This document shows positions 33,680 to 48,000 of a stretch of 64,000 bases of DNA, piece by piece (positions within the stretch are counted from its first letter, which is position 1; each line of letters begins with the position of its first letter). A program made the translations under genes and the position numbers. The DNA lies in NCBI RefSeq assembly GCF_036669915.1, contig NC_089316.1, forward strand, positions 13,316,743-13,380,742, written 5' to 3'. Source of the stretch: Pocillopora verrucosa. Lineage: Eukaryota; Cnidaria; Anthozoa; Scleractinia; Pocilloporidae. The notes under the pieces are model-generated. The model was not told the origin of the DNA, did no database searches, and saw only the letters and a list, made by a program, of their open reading frames with translations.

Positions 33680-34480
33680 TAATTATAACTATTACAATTT
33701 CCGAAAACAACAAACACATTTAGGACAAATATGTGCAGTAAAGACAATTTTTAAGTAAAAAAATTCTTCAACTTTTTTAGAATAAGTGGTCGTTGCTATG
33801 GTTATTGTAATCAATTTTGAGATTGATGAATTTGACTGAAAGGATTCAGTATGATTGGCTGCTTCAACTGTCCGATTATAGGTGTCTGATTACAGCCAAC
33901 TGTCCGATTACAACTCTACATAATGATTTGTGAAAAATAAAGCAGCTACTGCACCAATCACATTTGAGGAAATTGTAATGGTTATGATCAATTGAGAATA
34001 TAAATAACCGCCAACAAACTTCAAATTGGACCAATATCAAAAGAAGTTAAAAACTACGACGATAACGACACAAAAGCGCTAAAAGAGGAAAACAAAAGCT
34101 AAAAAAAAGGGAAAAAACTAGTCATCCTTGATAGCTGCATTTCCTGGCTGATCAGGCACAAATCTTTTTCTCCTTTTACATTGATAAGCAATCAGTAAGA
34201 ATCTTGAAAATCCAGGCTCCTTGAAAAAAAGAGACAGAGCATTTAAGCACTTTGCTTAATCTCGCTCATGGAGTAAGTTTCACTATATATAATTAAATAC
34301 GCCTGAATCGGGCAAAGGTGAATTTCCATTGTTATTCTGAGACAATTCACATATCTAAAAAATGATTCCAAAAAAAGGAATGAAGACGGACGTCTATCCC
34401 TTTAACATTGTACGAAAACCCAAATAGATAAAAGCAAAAGAATAACGAGAAGGTACCCGAGGGACACGAATACAGCTCAA
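33680..34480. other. No supported gene
   Basis: AT-rich intergenic sequence; no coding features recognised. Confidence 0.45.
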
Positions 34481-34489
34481 CTAATAAAC

Positions 34490-34735
34490 GCCTACACCTG
34501 ACTCAGCGCACGTCGATGGTTTGCTGTGTTTGTCACGATCACAGATGCTCTTCAATTTAGGATGTCCCGTTTCGTTGGTGAACCGACGATCGTATGCATC
34601 AGAGCAATACGATACTTGCCTCACACACTGGGCTCTCCATCGAGCAGGTTTCCAATTTGATTTTTCATCATGGAATAGGCTTCGGGCTGTTTTTTCCATT
34701 TCCCCTCCTCGCCGCTACAGGTAGGGCACGAGACG
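34490..34735 (-). pseudogene. Decayed terminal module (type B) of the cysteine-rich family
   Basis: The minus-strand sequence aligns by eye to the last exon of the three-module gene. Matching stretches include TGCCCTACCTGTAGCGGCGA, AAAACAGCCCGAAGCC and GTGTGTGAGGCA, and the flanking 3' sequence is similar. The reading frame shifts near the start, an in-frame TGA appears about a third of the way in, and at least one framework cysteine is lost. No usable acceptor or other exons were found with it. It is a dead fragment of a third array member on the minus strand, beyond the 5' end of the three-module gene. Confidence 0.7.
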
Positions 34736-34839
34736 TTTTTACACACATTTACCCATGATAGAAATGGTATGTAACCTACGGCTAAGTTTTATTAATAACC
34801 ATGGTCCCTTTTCCCCTCTTATTATGCGCCAATTGATTC

Positions 34840-35215
34840 GAAACTATAAATTCCCCTCCATCCTCCTGGAAATCCACGGGCATTTAATCATAGGCCGTGC
34901 CCGGGGAGTGGGGAATTTGAACCTTGCGCTGGTCTGGAACCAGAAAAGTACAAGTCTTTCCAGCGCAATACAAGTGGTGTCTTTAAATACAAATCTGCTT
35001 GAGGTAAATAGTTCACTTTCGTGAGCCAATGGCCCAGAAAAAAAGGTCTACTAGGCCAATGTTTAGAAAGGCGAGGTCGTTGAGTTCGCCTTTTAACCAA
35101 AAAAAAAAAAAATGGGTGGGGCATTTGAACACAATTTTGCTCCGTGGGGCAGGTACTTTGAACAAACCAATTCTCAAACGTTAAACTGCCCCGGAAGGAG
35201 GTGGGCATGTTGAAC
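34840..35215. repeat. Probable repetitive element
   Basis: GC-richer than its surroundings, with recurrent GGGGAATTTGAAC / GGGGCATTTGAAC / GGGCATGTTGAAC phrases and an A13 run. These suggest an eroded repeat made of related sub-blocks. No reading frame can be supported. Confidence 0.35.
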
Positions 35216-36009
35216 GCTCGATAACATTATTGGCCACTTTAAACTGAGAGCACATTTGAACTGTTTTTTTAACCTTTAAAATTGGTTTTAATTACTCATT
35301 TTACCATTTGCTATCATTAAAAGAAACAAACTTTATTAAATTGAATCAAATCCAAAGATGCAAATGTAAATTCATCAGTATAACCAAGGTTGTAAAATGG
35401 CAACGCTATAATACAAATGATTGTACAAAACTATTTTACAGAATCACTAAGATACCTTTGATTACCAGAAACAAATTTAGAACCAACCTAAACCGCATAT
35501 ACCAAAACAGGGAAGCCTTTCCTTCCCCTACCTCCTCCCCCCAAGGTTCTCTATCGGTGGGCTGTGTTGTTCCAATCTCGAGCTCAAAGTCCATTTCCGG
35601 CTGCCTTGGAAATAGGCCTACAAACCTGAACCTTGACAAATGGAATCTTCTCAAATTCATCTATTCTTTTCTTTTGCTTTCTGTACATGGACATGGTTTT
35701 CCTATACACATGATGGATGACCAAGACGGCTCTTTCATCGACAGAATAAATATAAGAAAGTATTTAGCTTTTTCTGTGATTTTTTTCTATCCCCCTCCCG
35801 CTCTGCCCCCCGGAGACGTGATATCGAAGTTTCATTAACATAATAGATTTAAACATACGCCATTGTAATCTTCGACGATGTTATTAAAACACTTGCCGTA
35901 AAACTACGATTCTAATTGGAAGATTATCCATGAAACCTCAGAGAAAACACCGGAAGAACGGGCTTTTATGACTGGAGAAATTGCGCTCGACCTATCAGAG
36001 ATTTTGTTT

Positions 36010-36015
36010 TTTATT
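36010..36015 (-). terminator. Polyadenylation signal of the CH/coiled-coil gene
   Basis: AATAAA on the minus strand lies about 56 bp after the stop codon at 36071, implying a very short 3'UTR. Confidence 0.5.
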
Positions 36016-36070
36016 GTAACAACTGCTAGATCAAATTGATCAGATGGGTAGTACCACACTTATAAGCCAA

Positions 36071-39000
36071 TCATTGAGCGATCGTGTAAAATCCATTAAA
36101 AGACTGGATCACTGTCAACACACCAATGCAAATTAAGGAAAGGACTGGTTTCAAAAAAGTATCGGTCACAAGTTCACGAAAACACTGTTGTCCAGAGCTG
36201 CAACAGGAATATTTTCTCAGAAGGCAATCTGGTATTCCTCCTTGTGATCTGGTGATTCTGCTGAAACGAAGCGAGCTGAGTTCTTTCACAATAGCAGCCT
36301 TCTCGGCCTCTAGGCTTCCCACGTGATGACGAAGTTCTTCGAGCTGAAAAAAAAATTGTTTTTTTCCATTAATTCTGTTTCGTTGGATTTACGTGCCTAC
36401 TCTACTCGGGGGATGACTTTGTTGCCAGTCACTTTTTCGCTTTATTATTTAGATTCATGAGCCAGCAAGTAAACCATTTTAACCCTCTAAACGCCGAGAG
36501 TGACCAGCATATCCTTACAGTAATACTCCCGAATCATTCATTAAGAAGAATAAAGGAAATGATTACCAGTTAAGAAGCTTTGATTGTGTAATGAATTCTC
36601 CTTGTCAGTATCAAAAGAAATGTAAAGAGGAGAGGTTTGAGAATGTGGATACTAAAGGTTGGGTGTAAAGGTTAAGAAATCGATCTACACCAAGAATGTT
36701 TTTTGTAAATTACTTAATGAACCCTAGCGAGATTCAGAGGACAGATTGACTATGGCACCACTATGATCAAGGGCTAAAATATGTTTTTACACGCTTCTTG
36801 GTATGATTACATATTTAAAATGTTCCAAATCTACGAAACAGAGGGATTTCTTGTTTGCTTCTGGTCACCATTCGTTGGCCAGTTTCTATGACTCTGTTAA
36901 CTTATTTTAGAACGAAATTCGCACGTATGTAAGTAAAATACCGCTTCCCTCCCAACTTAACATTGACGTCAACAAATGTCAGGAACCTTTAATGCAAGGA
37001 AAGCTTGTGAAGCTGTTGTAGCAAGGATTGGGGGAGGGGAAGTACGTTTTTGCATAAAAGTCCCGATCGTCCGGCTTTCTCAGGCTTTGCTGGGATTAAA
37101 AAAATTACAGTGTTTGGTTTATTCTGTGCGCATCGTGAAAATAATTACTTCTGATCATACCCTGTCTCTTAAAAATATAGCGATAACATAACAAACAATA
37201 AAGAAACATAAGAGGTAAATCATTTCTTACCTCATTAACAAGTCCATTTTCCTCTTTCTTCGGGCTCCCAATGTCGCAGCTGATCTGCTCATCGGCCCAT
37301 TGCTTTGAGATCTGAAAGAAGGGGCAAATTAGGGAACTAAATTATAATAAAACTTTTAAACGTTTTTCTTCTTGTTTTCCCTTTTTTTTCACTTTTCTAA
37401 GACAATGTTTGACAAACAGGTGCTCATAGATCAATACAGAAAAGGAATTTACGTTTATCGTACCTGTAGGAGTGAGGTGGTGTCCCTTCTTTTGAATTCA
37501 GTATGGGTTGGCCATCATCCTTTGTCCCAGTCTTCGTACTATCAATACCTTCCAACCAGCTTTTGACTTTGCGAGGCGGAGAGGAAAAGCTATCATCATC
37601 ACCAGAATAATCAGTGACAGCAGCTCTATTTTTTTCCATTTCAGTTCTACTGTGCCACGATTTACTTCTCAGTTTCACCGCAGTTTCATTCACTCGCTCC
37701 TTGTCCGGCGTATTTTCGGTCGATGAAAAGCTGTGTAGAGACATTGAGCTCGTGAGTTGATCACTTTCCTGCTTAAAGCTGACGTATTTCTTTTCTAGGG
37801 TCCTTTTTTCACGGTGACGTCTTTTAGTATCTTCTCTAACTCACGAATTTCTCTCCATAGCATTCTCTTGTTACTCTTCCACGGCTCGCTTCTCTCTCCT
37901 TGCTTCTCGAGATTATACTCTATCTCATTCTGGGCAATCTCCAAAACGGGACTTCAACAGTTTGTTTTCGCGACTTAAGGCATCGGTCTCTTCCTGGTAG
38001 CTAGACAGCTTAACTTTATCCGACGAGATTTGTCGTTGTGCTTCGTGGAGCTCTAGCAAAATATTGCTATGGTCGTCCTGTGCTTTAATGAGTGCTTTCT
38101 CGAGGTCATTTCTTTTGTCTTCCATGCATCGAATCATCGCTTGGTCGGCCTGTGCCGCTGCTCTCAAGGCTTTATTTTGTCTCTCCGATTCCTCGAGGCG
38201 TAACTGTATTATTTCATATTCTTGATCGGCAACGAATCTCTCTGTTTTGTTTCCTCTATCGTTGTTCTTCGCTCGACGTACAATCGATGTCTCGTCGCCA
38301 GCAGTTATTTCTTCCTCTAAAATCTTATTCCTGTTTTCCAGCTCCAAACATGTCTTCTGCAACTGAAGATTCTCATTTTGCAAATCCGTGATTTCGTTGT
38401 TATATTCCACCCGCAAGTTAACAATGTTTTTCTCGAGCGACTCAACTCTTTCTGCGAGAAATTCACTCTCACCGTTTTTTCTCTCGTACTCATTTCTGAT
38501 CGAAGACATTCCATCGTCTAGACTATCAAACTTCTCCTTTAGATCAAAATATTTCCTCTCATAGTCTTTCAACAATTCAAGTTGTTGATGAAGCTCAAAG
38601 TTTTCGCACGCGACTGAGTCGAGTTCACTTCGCATGCATTCTAAAATCTGATTTTCCTCATCGCTCATTTCTTCATCTTGGGTAACAAGTGCCTCGTATT
38701 TCTTCAACACTTCGTCAGAAGCGATCTGAGCAATTGTTTCTTGGAGTTTTTCCCTAAATTTCAGCGGGATATCTTCCAAAGGCGTTCCTTCGTACGCTTT
38801 CTCCAGCTTGACTTTTAAAGCTTCCAAAGTATCTACCTCGCCTGTTCAACCTGTAACTTGAACTTGAGAGCTGTCTGCTCTATGGAGTTCAGGTACATCA
38901 TGAAAGGATCGTCCGAATCTCCCTCTGCCGTATTACCAGTGCCTTTGCCATATAGTGCTCTCTCATACCTGTGGAGGTCCTCCCATGGACTGGACATAGC

Positions 39001-42000
39001 GTAAGTCTGAGATTTGTCAATTCCAGTTCCATTCGCCGGTGAATCTAATGTTGCCCACGTGACTGTGGTTTTCGGAGAAGAATCAAAAGTATAATCAGAG
39101 TCCTTCAACTGGATATCAGGCTGTTTGAGTTGAACGTGAGCTGGGGAAATTGACTTATTCGGGGACTCATCCGCAGAGCTTGAGTTGTGGCCAAAAATGG
39201 TGTCGAGTCCGAGAAATTGCACTTTTTTACCCGGTGTGGAGGCTTCTGACTCCCCTGTGTCGGGCACAGAGTGGTTATCTTCAAACTGCATCGTCTCATC
39301 GCTTGCCATCGTTGGCCCTTCGCTTGGGTGTGGAGGTCCATCCACAACCTGCATTGGTTCAACGCTTGCCAATGTTGATTCAACAATATCTGATGCTGTT
39401 CCGTTCGATAGATGCGATGGTTCAACACTCGTCGCTGTTAGCGACGCTTCATTATCTATTCCATTCATCTCTTCTTCATTCATACTACTGTTTTCATCGA
39501 TTATCAGATGCTCCTCTTCACTAACCCCATTTGTAGTTCGTGAATCTACGTCTGCTCCATCAGTGTTCAGCCACGTCTTCGCTGCTGCCAATTCAGGAGG
39601 CATAAATCCCTTTTGAACAGCATCCAACATCAGCTCAAGAAATTGTTTATCCACACTTGTGTAAAGAGGTTCTGAAGTGGACCCGTCAGACTCCGGCAAA
39701 AGAGAGCCAAAAGGCTCCTCGCCATTCACTTCCAGAACATTGTCATTTTGATCCGCTGGAATAACTTGTATAGGGAAACTGTCTTTTTCTTTGGTGGTAA
39801 CATCCTCTGAGGAGGACGTCAACGATATCCCCTCGATGGGAGTTGGTGACATGCTTTTAATAAACCGGGACTCGGGTAGTTTCTGAAATTAAACCAACAT
39901 ATTTCTGTTAAGAGCTGGTTTTCACAAAGCTTGTTATGTTCTGAAGTGAACTTCACCACAAAAAAAAAGAAAGAAACACGCACACGTTCTGGCTGAAAAA
40001 AATCGCTCAATTTTCCAGATAAAAGAGACTAAGCTGTTTACGTAGACTGAGAGCTTAAGAACAATATCACGTTAAAACAGTGGTAATTAATTTCTGATAA
40101 GTTAGTTAAAAGAATGTACGAAACAGTGAGCTACAACAATGAAGTTAGCAAGAGTTCTACAGTAGACTTGCGTACGATAAAGGTTTAAAAGCCTCGCATG
40201 TAAGCAAAATGCAATTACGCCCTTTCAATTTCAAACGGATAGTGAATTAAGTATATAGGACTACAGCTCTGATTATAATGGACTTTTCAATACGTTTTAA
40301 TCTCCTCTCGGTAGCCGTAAGAGGTTTACACCCCAAATCTAATAAATCTTCTTCGACGGCTGTGTGGAACATTAAAGACTTTTCCAGCACACACAAAGAA
40401 GGAAATTAAGAAATTAAAACAATGATTTTGTCAAAATATTCTTATAATTATAAATGGTTTGAATGGACGACATTAATTTAATAAAGTTAAAAAATAACTT
40501 TATCAGTCTTTTAAAAAAGTGTTACAGTCGTCATGCCGTTTTATATTAAGAAAATACACTTCTGGAATCGGGATCCTAAATCAAAATGTCATAAAAATGG
40601 CTTCAAGCGAAAACGCCTCAGTTCACGACAATTAACGATTAAAACACGCGACTAGAACAGAAATTTTGCTACGGTGAAGCAAAATTTGGACAAGAAAAGT
40701 TACTTTGAAAGACAGAAAGAAAAATTAGGACATTACAATTTAGGTTAAGAAATAGGACCATAAAAGCAGTTGGTGCCTGTCTCAGAAGCACTGAGACAAT
40801 TTTGGCGAATTATTTTTTTCGTATCCTTAAGCACTCGAAGAATTTTTAAAGAAATTTCTGAAAAAAAAAAGAGTTTAAAAACGCCCTACCTTCTGTAGTT
40901 TTGGAGTAGAAGCCAGATGGGTGACTGATTGAATACGCTCCTGTAAAGCCTTAATGAAATGGAAAGAGAAGATAAATCAAGAGTCACATCCGCATCGGAT
41001 CAACTAAATTGAGCAAAACAATGAACATATACGCATTGAACTCACTGTTATATTGATTTGAAAATTACTTCTGTTGTCAAGTAACATATAGTTCCCGCTG
41101 ATATAGGGTTACGACTGCTCTGTGTCATGAAATTTTTCACGGTGCGTTCATTGTTGAAGTAACGAGAATTGAGTAGATATTTACTGAAGTCATACAAAGT
41201 TTACCGTAAAGCTCCTGGGGGACCAAGAAGCTCATGTTCCAAAGTTTTCTAGAAGAAGCAGGAATTTTACGATCTTCAGCCCGAAATTTTTTTTTTCCAA
41301 TCGCGTGCTTTTCATAAGCGATGTGAAATGTGAAGGCGAATATCTCGACAAAATTGAAAATCTTAATATAGGTAGTGAACCGAATAAAGCCCCAACACTG
41401 TCGGTGAACAAATATGTTCAAAACTGATATCTATGCACGTGAAAGTAATCTCATTTTCTCAATATAGACAATAAGTTTGTCTCTAGTGTAACTCTCACAC
41501 TGAGATCGTGCTAAATCACGAGAGCTACTAGTATATTCTGGAAAACTAATTCCACGAAGTGATTTTTGCATAAAAATGCAGCTAAATACGTTTCGTATTA
41601 TGCTTGTTTAAGACAAGAAGGCTTCGTATAGGCCCTATCCATCCATGCAAGTATCCCTCACCTGATTTAAGACAAATTACAAGTTGGTAGATGAATAGAA
41701 TCGCTTCACTGTGATTGACATTTCTTTCTAGAAAGAACGAAACACTCCAGAAGTGCATCAGAGCAACGACACAAACATCACAGGTAGTGAAGAATGGACG
41801 GCTTAAAATTCAATGGAAACGACTTTAATAATCAAGCGTCACGGATGCTGAACAGAGAAACGCATTTGTTTCGAGAGCTCCATTACCATTATGACTACAC
41901 TGCACACTGACGGCAAAAAACGTGACTTACTAAGCGAAACAATTCTTCTAACAATTTTTAAAGAAATTACTGGACGGATTTTCTTCCAAACATCCTTCAA

Positions 42001-45000
42001 AAAGCTACGTGCAAACATTTCGTCCACTAATGAATTAAAACAGCTTGAAGTATTCATAAAAAAAGGTACAGAATTGCAACGCTGTTTTGCATATGACTTC
42101 TTGAAAGACCTGTGCCCTGAGGGAGTGGTCTATTTTGAGAAGCAATGATAGCGGACACAACGTGACCAAAGAAATACTCACACATGACAATACCTCAAAA
42201 CCACAGAGTGGGTAAGTACTCTTGTTCATATACTCAAATATCCTTTAGAGCAGAATCTTTTCAAAGCATTTTTACATGGAAACTATTTGAGAACATAACT
42301 GGTTTTTAGTCCTAGATCTTCATCACTAAAGATTTTAGTGCAAAAGAGCCCAAATATTTAGCTGGCCTAAAAGTTTGCCGCTCATTTGTGTTAATAATTC
42401 GTAGCCTCTGACCACAGTCTAACGACAGAGGCCTACTGGAGCTTAACAAGGCGTAAGTTATTGTTTCGGCGCCTAAAATAAACTGTTATCATCTTCAACA
42501 AAAGCTTATACCTAAACTTGTATCTACAGAAGAGATTTAGCAACAACGAAATGTTTCCTTCTTAATCTTAGCGGCCAATTTTAAATAAAACGTCTCTTAT
42601 CGGAAAGTATTTCAATAACCGAACACTCTTACACAAGTAATTATCTTATTCTACTCAGCCGGCCCACATTTCCGTAATTGTTTCTCTCCTCAAAAATGCC
42701 AAGAATTGGCCACAATATATAAGTATCATTACAAAGCATGACCAGAGGCTCTCAGGACAAACGACGAAACTAGCGGTTTCAACAAAAGCCAGTTACTGTC
42801 GGTCTGTCGCTGACCGTAAGACCTCTTACCGCCGTATGTTTCGCCAGCAAGCTGGCTCTCGTGTTTAATTTGGGTTTCGCCTTACGGCCCCCTAACCCTT
42901 TACACCTTACATCAGCATGCATATTCTCCATACTGTTTCTTATACATTTCCAGAGGTGCTGACAAAGAGAACTTGTGTTACAATCAACAGCTTTTTTCAG
43001 TTGATGATCATTTCCTTTATTCTAATGACCTTGATGTGTGATTTAGGGGTGACATTGTGAGGAGAAATTAGATGCTAGTGACTCTTAGGGGTTGAAGGGT
43101 TATCCGGGCACAGTTGTCTATTGTACCAAAATTTAACTAAGGCGCTACCTAAAGCAAGAAGACATTTGACACACTTCAACGGTCACTACCAACTGCAATC
43201 GTGACCAACTAATTACAAATTAAGCCCACAAACAAAAAAACAGATTAACAGCTTGAAATGTAAATGGTAAAGGATTCAAACATAATACGGGAACCAGCAG
43301 GCACTCAGCTTAGCCAAGCCCATTTACTTCAGACTTTGCTCTCTACGCACGTGTATCTAACTGTTATTATATCTTCCAGTTAGTGCGTGCGCTATGATTG
43401 GTCAATTTGGCAGGCCTTATTTCATTGTACTCAGTGCTAACTTTAAAACTTTGTTTGAATTGAAATCTCCCCCTTCTATTTGAACCCAGTTCTCTCGGTC
43501 TGTACTGCTACGGAACCTTGTTTTTCGACTCAGATTTATAGCTCGCGCAAACTCTGAGCGGAAAAAACTCGGTCCTCAACTTATAGAGGGGAACTCGAAC
43601 TTCGTTAGTAAGAGTTATTTCATAGAGTGTCTTGGACGCAGACAACAGCGGAAACCAAAAAGCTACACAATGAAATAAATAAAAATTTACTTAACCCGAT
43701 TAAGTTTGAGAAAACTTGAAAAAAGTCCGTCCACTTTTTTCGACGCAACCTCAGTGAATTCTGTATATCAATCACAAGTAACCCTGAGAAAACATTTTCC
43801 CTTAAGTCACATCAAACTATCTTGAACTATATACCCTTAAAATTGTTAATCATTATTCCCTGCAGCACTTAACAATGCACCAACGTTTGGAAGCCTTCGA
43901 GGGTTGACTGGCTGAACTTCTCGATTCAGTTTGTTAAAAAGACTGAGACATTAGGAGCACCTTGATTAGTCAAAAACCTATCGTTTGTTGCAGCGCATAA
44001 CCAATTGAAATACTGAAACAAGCTTATTTTATAACAATAAAACGCACTTTTTATCGATTTACCGGCACATTAACCCACTTGGAATGTTGTGAGGACACGA
44101 AAAGTTTGCAAACCACTTACCTCGCTCGTGACTTACAAACTTTCTCTCGAGTTCTCCAAACATCCCGCGTGGGTTATTACGCCAGTACCCTGAGAGAAAG
44201 TGCGGTCTACTGCATATTATATATAATAAATATTCTTTCCGGCTTTGAAGACATGCCAAGTTTCCAGATGTAAAATACATTTATTATGAAACAACTCACA
44301 TGAATTGCTGCATGAGACTTTGTATGCTGATCAACAAGATTCCTCAGTGATGTGGGAGACACTAAACATGAAAGACGCAAAATAAACAATAACTATGTAC
44401 ACCACTTGAAGAGCTACATTATAAAATGGGACTTTCGTCAATGTCCAAATTTCAGTGCGAAATTCTTTCAACGACTGGCTCTGCAAAGCTGGTTTACTGG
44501 CTTAGAAGATACTGCACTCAACTACCATCAACTTAGAGCGCTTTTCGATTGAGAGCCGTAAAACCAAAACCAAAGTAACCACAATGTCCAATCAGAAGGA
44601 AGCAAAATAAGAAAAACTGCCTAAAGCGCGGGAAAACGCAGGCGACCAGGTCGTGATTGGTTTTAGTTTTGCATCTGATTGGTTGGGAGAGTGGCGCGAG
44701 TTTTCTGAACCAATCACAGAGCGAAATACGGAAAAATTTATCTAATCCCGGATTACTTTAACACTCAATCGAAAATTTCTCTAACACAACAAATGACCAA
44801 GCTAGAATTAAAGCACTCGACTGACCCACAACTCCTCTAGGATGACCTCCTCAAAGGTTTTCAAAACGACAGTAAGAGTCACCGACTGACAGTCCATCTC
44901 AGAATTTCTCTCAACCTCACAATCAGACGATGCAATCAATTTTTACTCTAGTAAGTTAAAAATAGAGTAGTATAATATAGTTATTATATCGTATTATACA

Positions 45001-48000
45001 TATATATAAACAATAAAAGTTACACTTACAAGAAGAGTCCATCGGCGAGGTCTTGTTATGTGGAAATTTGCTCGGGGAATAGTTGAACGAACCGTCTCCA
45101 TTTAGGTGATTCCTCTGTTTGGATGGAGAAGGTTCTGTTTTTACTCCTCCCTTAATTGGTTCTTCGCCTTTCAGGGCACAAATCTACATAAGAATTTAAG
45201 ATGATCAAAACATTTCAGTCGGTAACAGGTATGTGAGGACACTCTCTTTCCATGCGAAGAAGAAAAATACAACAGTGATGCAAGACATTTTCGAAAATGA
45301 CGCCAGATGGTACTCGAGGGGCAAACCTCTCTCAGTAGTTTAGAATAGAAATCTCTTCATCATTTAAAAATTGCAAACGATTTTAGGTTGTTTCATCAAG
45401 ACTTGAGAATTTTTAAGCCTCTTTTAAGTAGTATTAACGAGATCGGCATAGAGCGCACGTATTGTTACCTTTGTGGGGGAGGGGAAGGTGTGCATGAACA
45501 GGAAATAACGTAACTGGAGAGTAATAGCCTGCCGATGCGTGGGACGAATCCGTTAGGGGGGAGCTTACGATTACGCAATCGGTTACTAGAAAAGACAAAC
45601 AACGATAGCTATTACAGACAGCTCGTCGTTGCTTAACCATTTTCTAAATTGATATGTGATAAGCGTCCTGCGGTCTGCTAGGATCGCTTCAAAACTGTGC
45701 TGTGTGGAGATAAAATGAAGTCTACGGAGGGTAAATTTTGAAGCCGTTTGAGCAGTAGCGTGGAACATAGAAACAATACTAAGTATTTCCTTATTGTGTA
45801 TGGCTGCTTTTTCCTTTCTGCCTCCCATATCCTGTAATTTGCGGTTTTCCCGCGATATGGAAGCAAATTTATGGCATGAATTGTCCCACGCATATTGTCT
45901 ATTAAAATTGGTCAAATAACTGCATGAACTTGATGTTATCGATAGTGCCAGTACAGTGACAGCCAATGACAGCTCAAAGAAAGCCGCTTTCATTTAAATC
46001 GGGTCAGTCATTCGGATTAAGAGAAGTGTCATTCAATATCTAATTTCCTTATAGCACACCTAGAAAGCATAAGTTTCTTTCAGTTTAGTCTCACGTCAGG
46101 CCTCAATATCAACTGAGTAGCCCGTTGACTGGTTGATACGCCGTTGATTAAAATAAAGAAGCAGGGTTTTAATTATAGCTTTTTCCATAAGCAGCCGCCG
46201 ATGGTGTTAAAGGCAGCTGTGCCTTACAAAAGAGGTCGTAAGGCGGAATCCCAACACAAAGCCTGCTCGCAAGCTAAACTGACAGTGGTGAGAGATCTCA
46301 TAGGCGGCGGTACACGGACGCTTACCAGTTTTTGATGAAACACCTAATTAGAAGTACAGTCAACTCTCTCGTTAGCGAAACCCCTCAGGAATTGGAAAAA
46401 GTGTCCTTTAGTAGAGCCGTCTGCGTACGGGTATTATTCCCATTAGCGGACACCAAAGAAAATTAAGGTGGTGTCCGCTTACGGGAGAGTGTTATGTCAG
46501 ACTCTTGCAAATGCCAAACGGAGAGCTTGCTTCCCCACAGACAAAGAAAGATGCCACAAAACCGATCCCCACTATTCTGTTACCCTGTCAAAGGTAGATC
46601 TGTCCGCTTACGTAAGTGTCAGTTAGCGTAGAGATGACTGTAGAAGTCTTCAGGCCTTTTAGCGTTGAATCGCAGTGTTCAGTATTTCCCATTTATAAAA
46701 AACGACTTGTGAAAGGATAACCATTGAAAAATAAAGCAAAAACGGCAACAAATATTACGTATATCAAGCGCCCCAAAGTTGGCGTAGAAAAATCGAAATC
46801 AAATTCGAATATATAGAACAGTTGCGGTGAATTTACCGTTAAAAGGTGAGTTACATAGGAAAGTAGGATTTAAGTATCTAACACAACAAACCGTACGCTA
46901 GTCATTGACCCACTCACATCAGCCAACAAGATGCGTGAATTTCCTACCGTGCGAAAAACTTTAAATGTTCATAAACGATCTATTCAGTTGCCTGTATTTC
47001 CACAGCGTACTATTCAACTCCCTCTCAAAATCAACGATATAATGTATTCAGGAGTTTTTTTTTTCTTTTTTTTTTCGGGGGGGAGGGGTGTAAAGGGCTT
47101 ACTCGCGGTTGTGCGCTTAATCGAATCAATACCTAACAGTGATTTTACTTCTAACTAACCTTTCGTCTTAGTACAGCCATGTAAATGATAACTGCATATT
47201 CATCAAACGTGTTTGCATCCAAAATTCCTGATGAGCTATCAAATTGAATGCAAAGAAAAGTACTATTTATTATACTGCTGCCAGCAGTAACTGACTTCCC
47301 TAACAAAAGGAACATTAACTACAGACAAAGATAGAAACAGACAAACAAGCAGACAGGTAGAGAGCCACACAAACAGATTGAAAAGCACAGACAGTGTAAA
47401 TACGGACAGAAAAAAAGACAGACAAACACACAGACAAGCAGACAGGCAAACATAAAGAGAAAAAGACAGACAGAAGGACAGAACATCAAGCAGACAAGTG
47501 AGAGAAAGATAGACAAACAGGCAGATAGACAGACAGATAGATAGACAGAAAAACAGGCAGACAGACAGACAGACATACAGATGGACAGAAAGGCAGACAC
47601 ACAGACAGAAAGGTAAAGAAAAAAACAAAAACTATCATAAAATAACAAGTAAATCAACCTTTATGTCTGAAAACTCCTGTTACCTGAGGATTTTGCAAGG
47701 AATTCCAAGGCAGTCCTCAGCAGTTTCCAAAACAGTAACAAACGCATCTTTGTTTATCACCTTTAGAATCAAACAATGATTAAATTTTGGTCAAATACAA
47801 AAATCAACAAAAAAACAGCGACTAAACAGAAAGTACATTTCATCCATTATGACACCAACCACATGAAATCAATAAATAATTATTCAATACATATTGCTGA
47901 CCTGTAAATCACTTATATTGATTCCATCAACTGGACAGTACTTGGTAATTAGCTTGGTGAGCAGAAAACCATCCTGAAGACTGTAAACAAGGAAAAAATC

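Noticed and set aside
35308..35838. 176-codon plus-strand open frame
   Set aside because: No domain, no splice context and no credible start. It overlaps C-rich low-complexity sequence and looks like chance.
39150..39616. Long plus-strand frames opposite exon 9
   Set aside because: Antisense shadows of the acidic region of the CH/coiled-coil gene.
41665..41730. Candidate minus-strand exon of the CH/coiled-coil gene with good splice sites
   Set aside because: Joining it to exon 6 makes a stop codon and the phase does not match exon 8; the exon at 44361-44300 fits both sides exactly.
41891..42148. 85-codon plus-strand open frame
   Set aside because: Lies antisense in an intron of the CH/coiled-coil gene, with no recognisable domain.
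47263..47657. Two long minus-strand open frames rich in Cys, Leu and Ser
   Set aside because: They are translations of a CAGA-type simple repeat, not a cysteine-rich protein.
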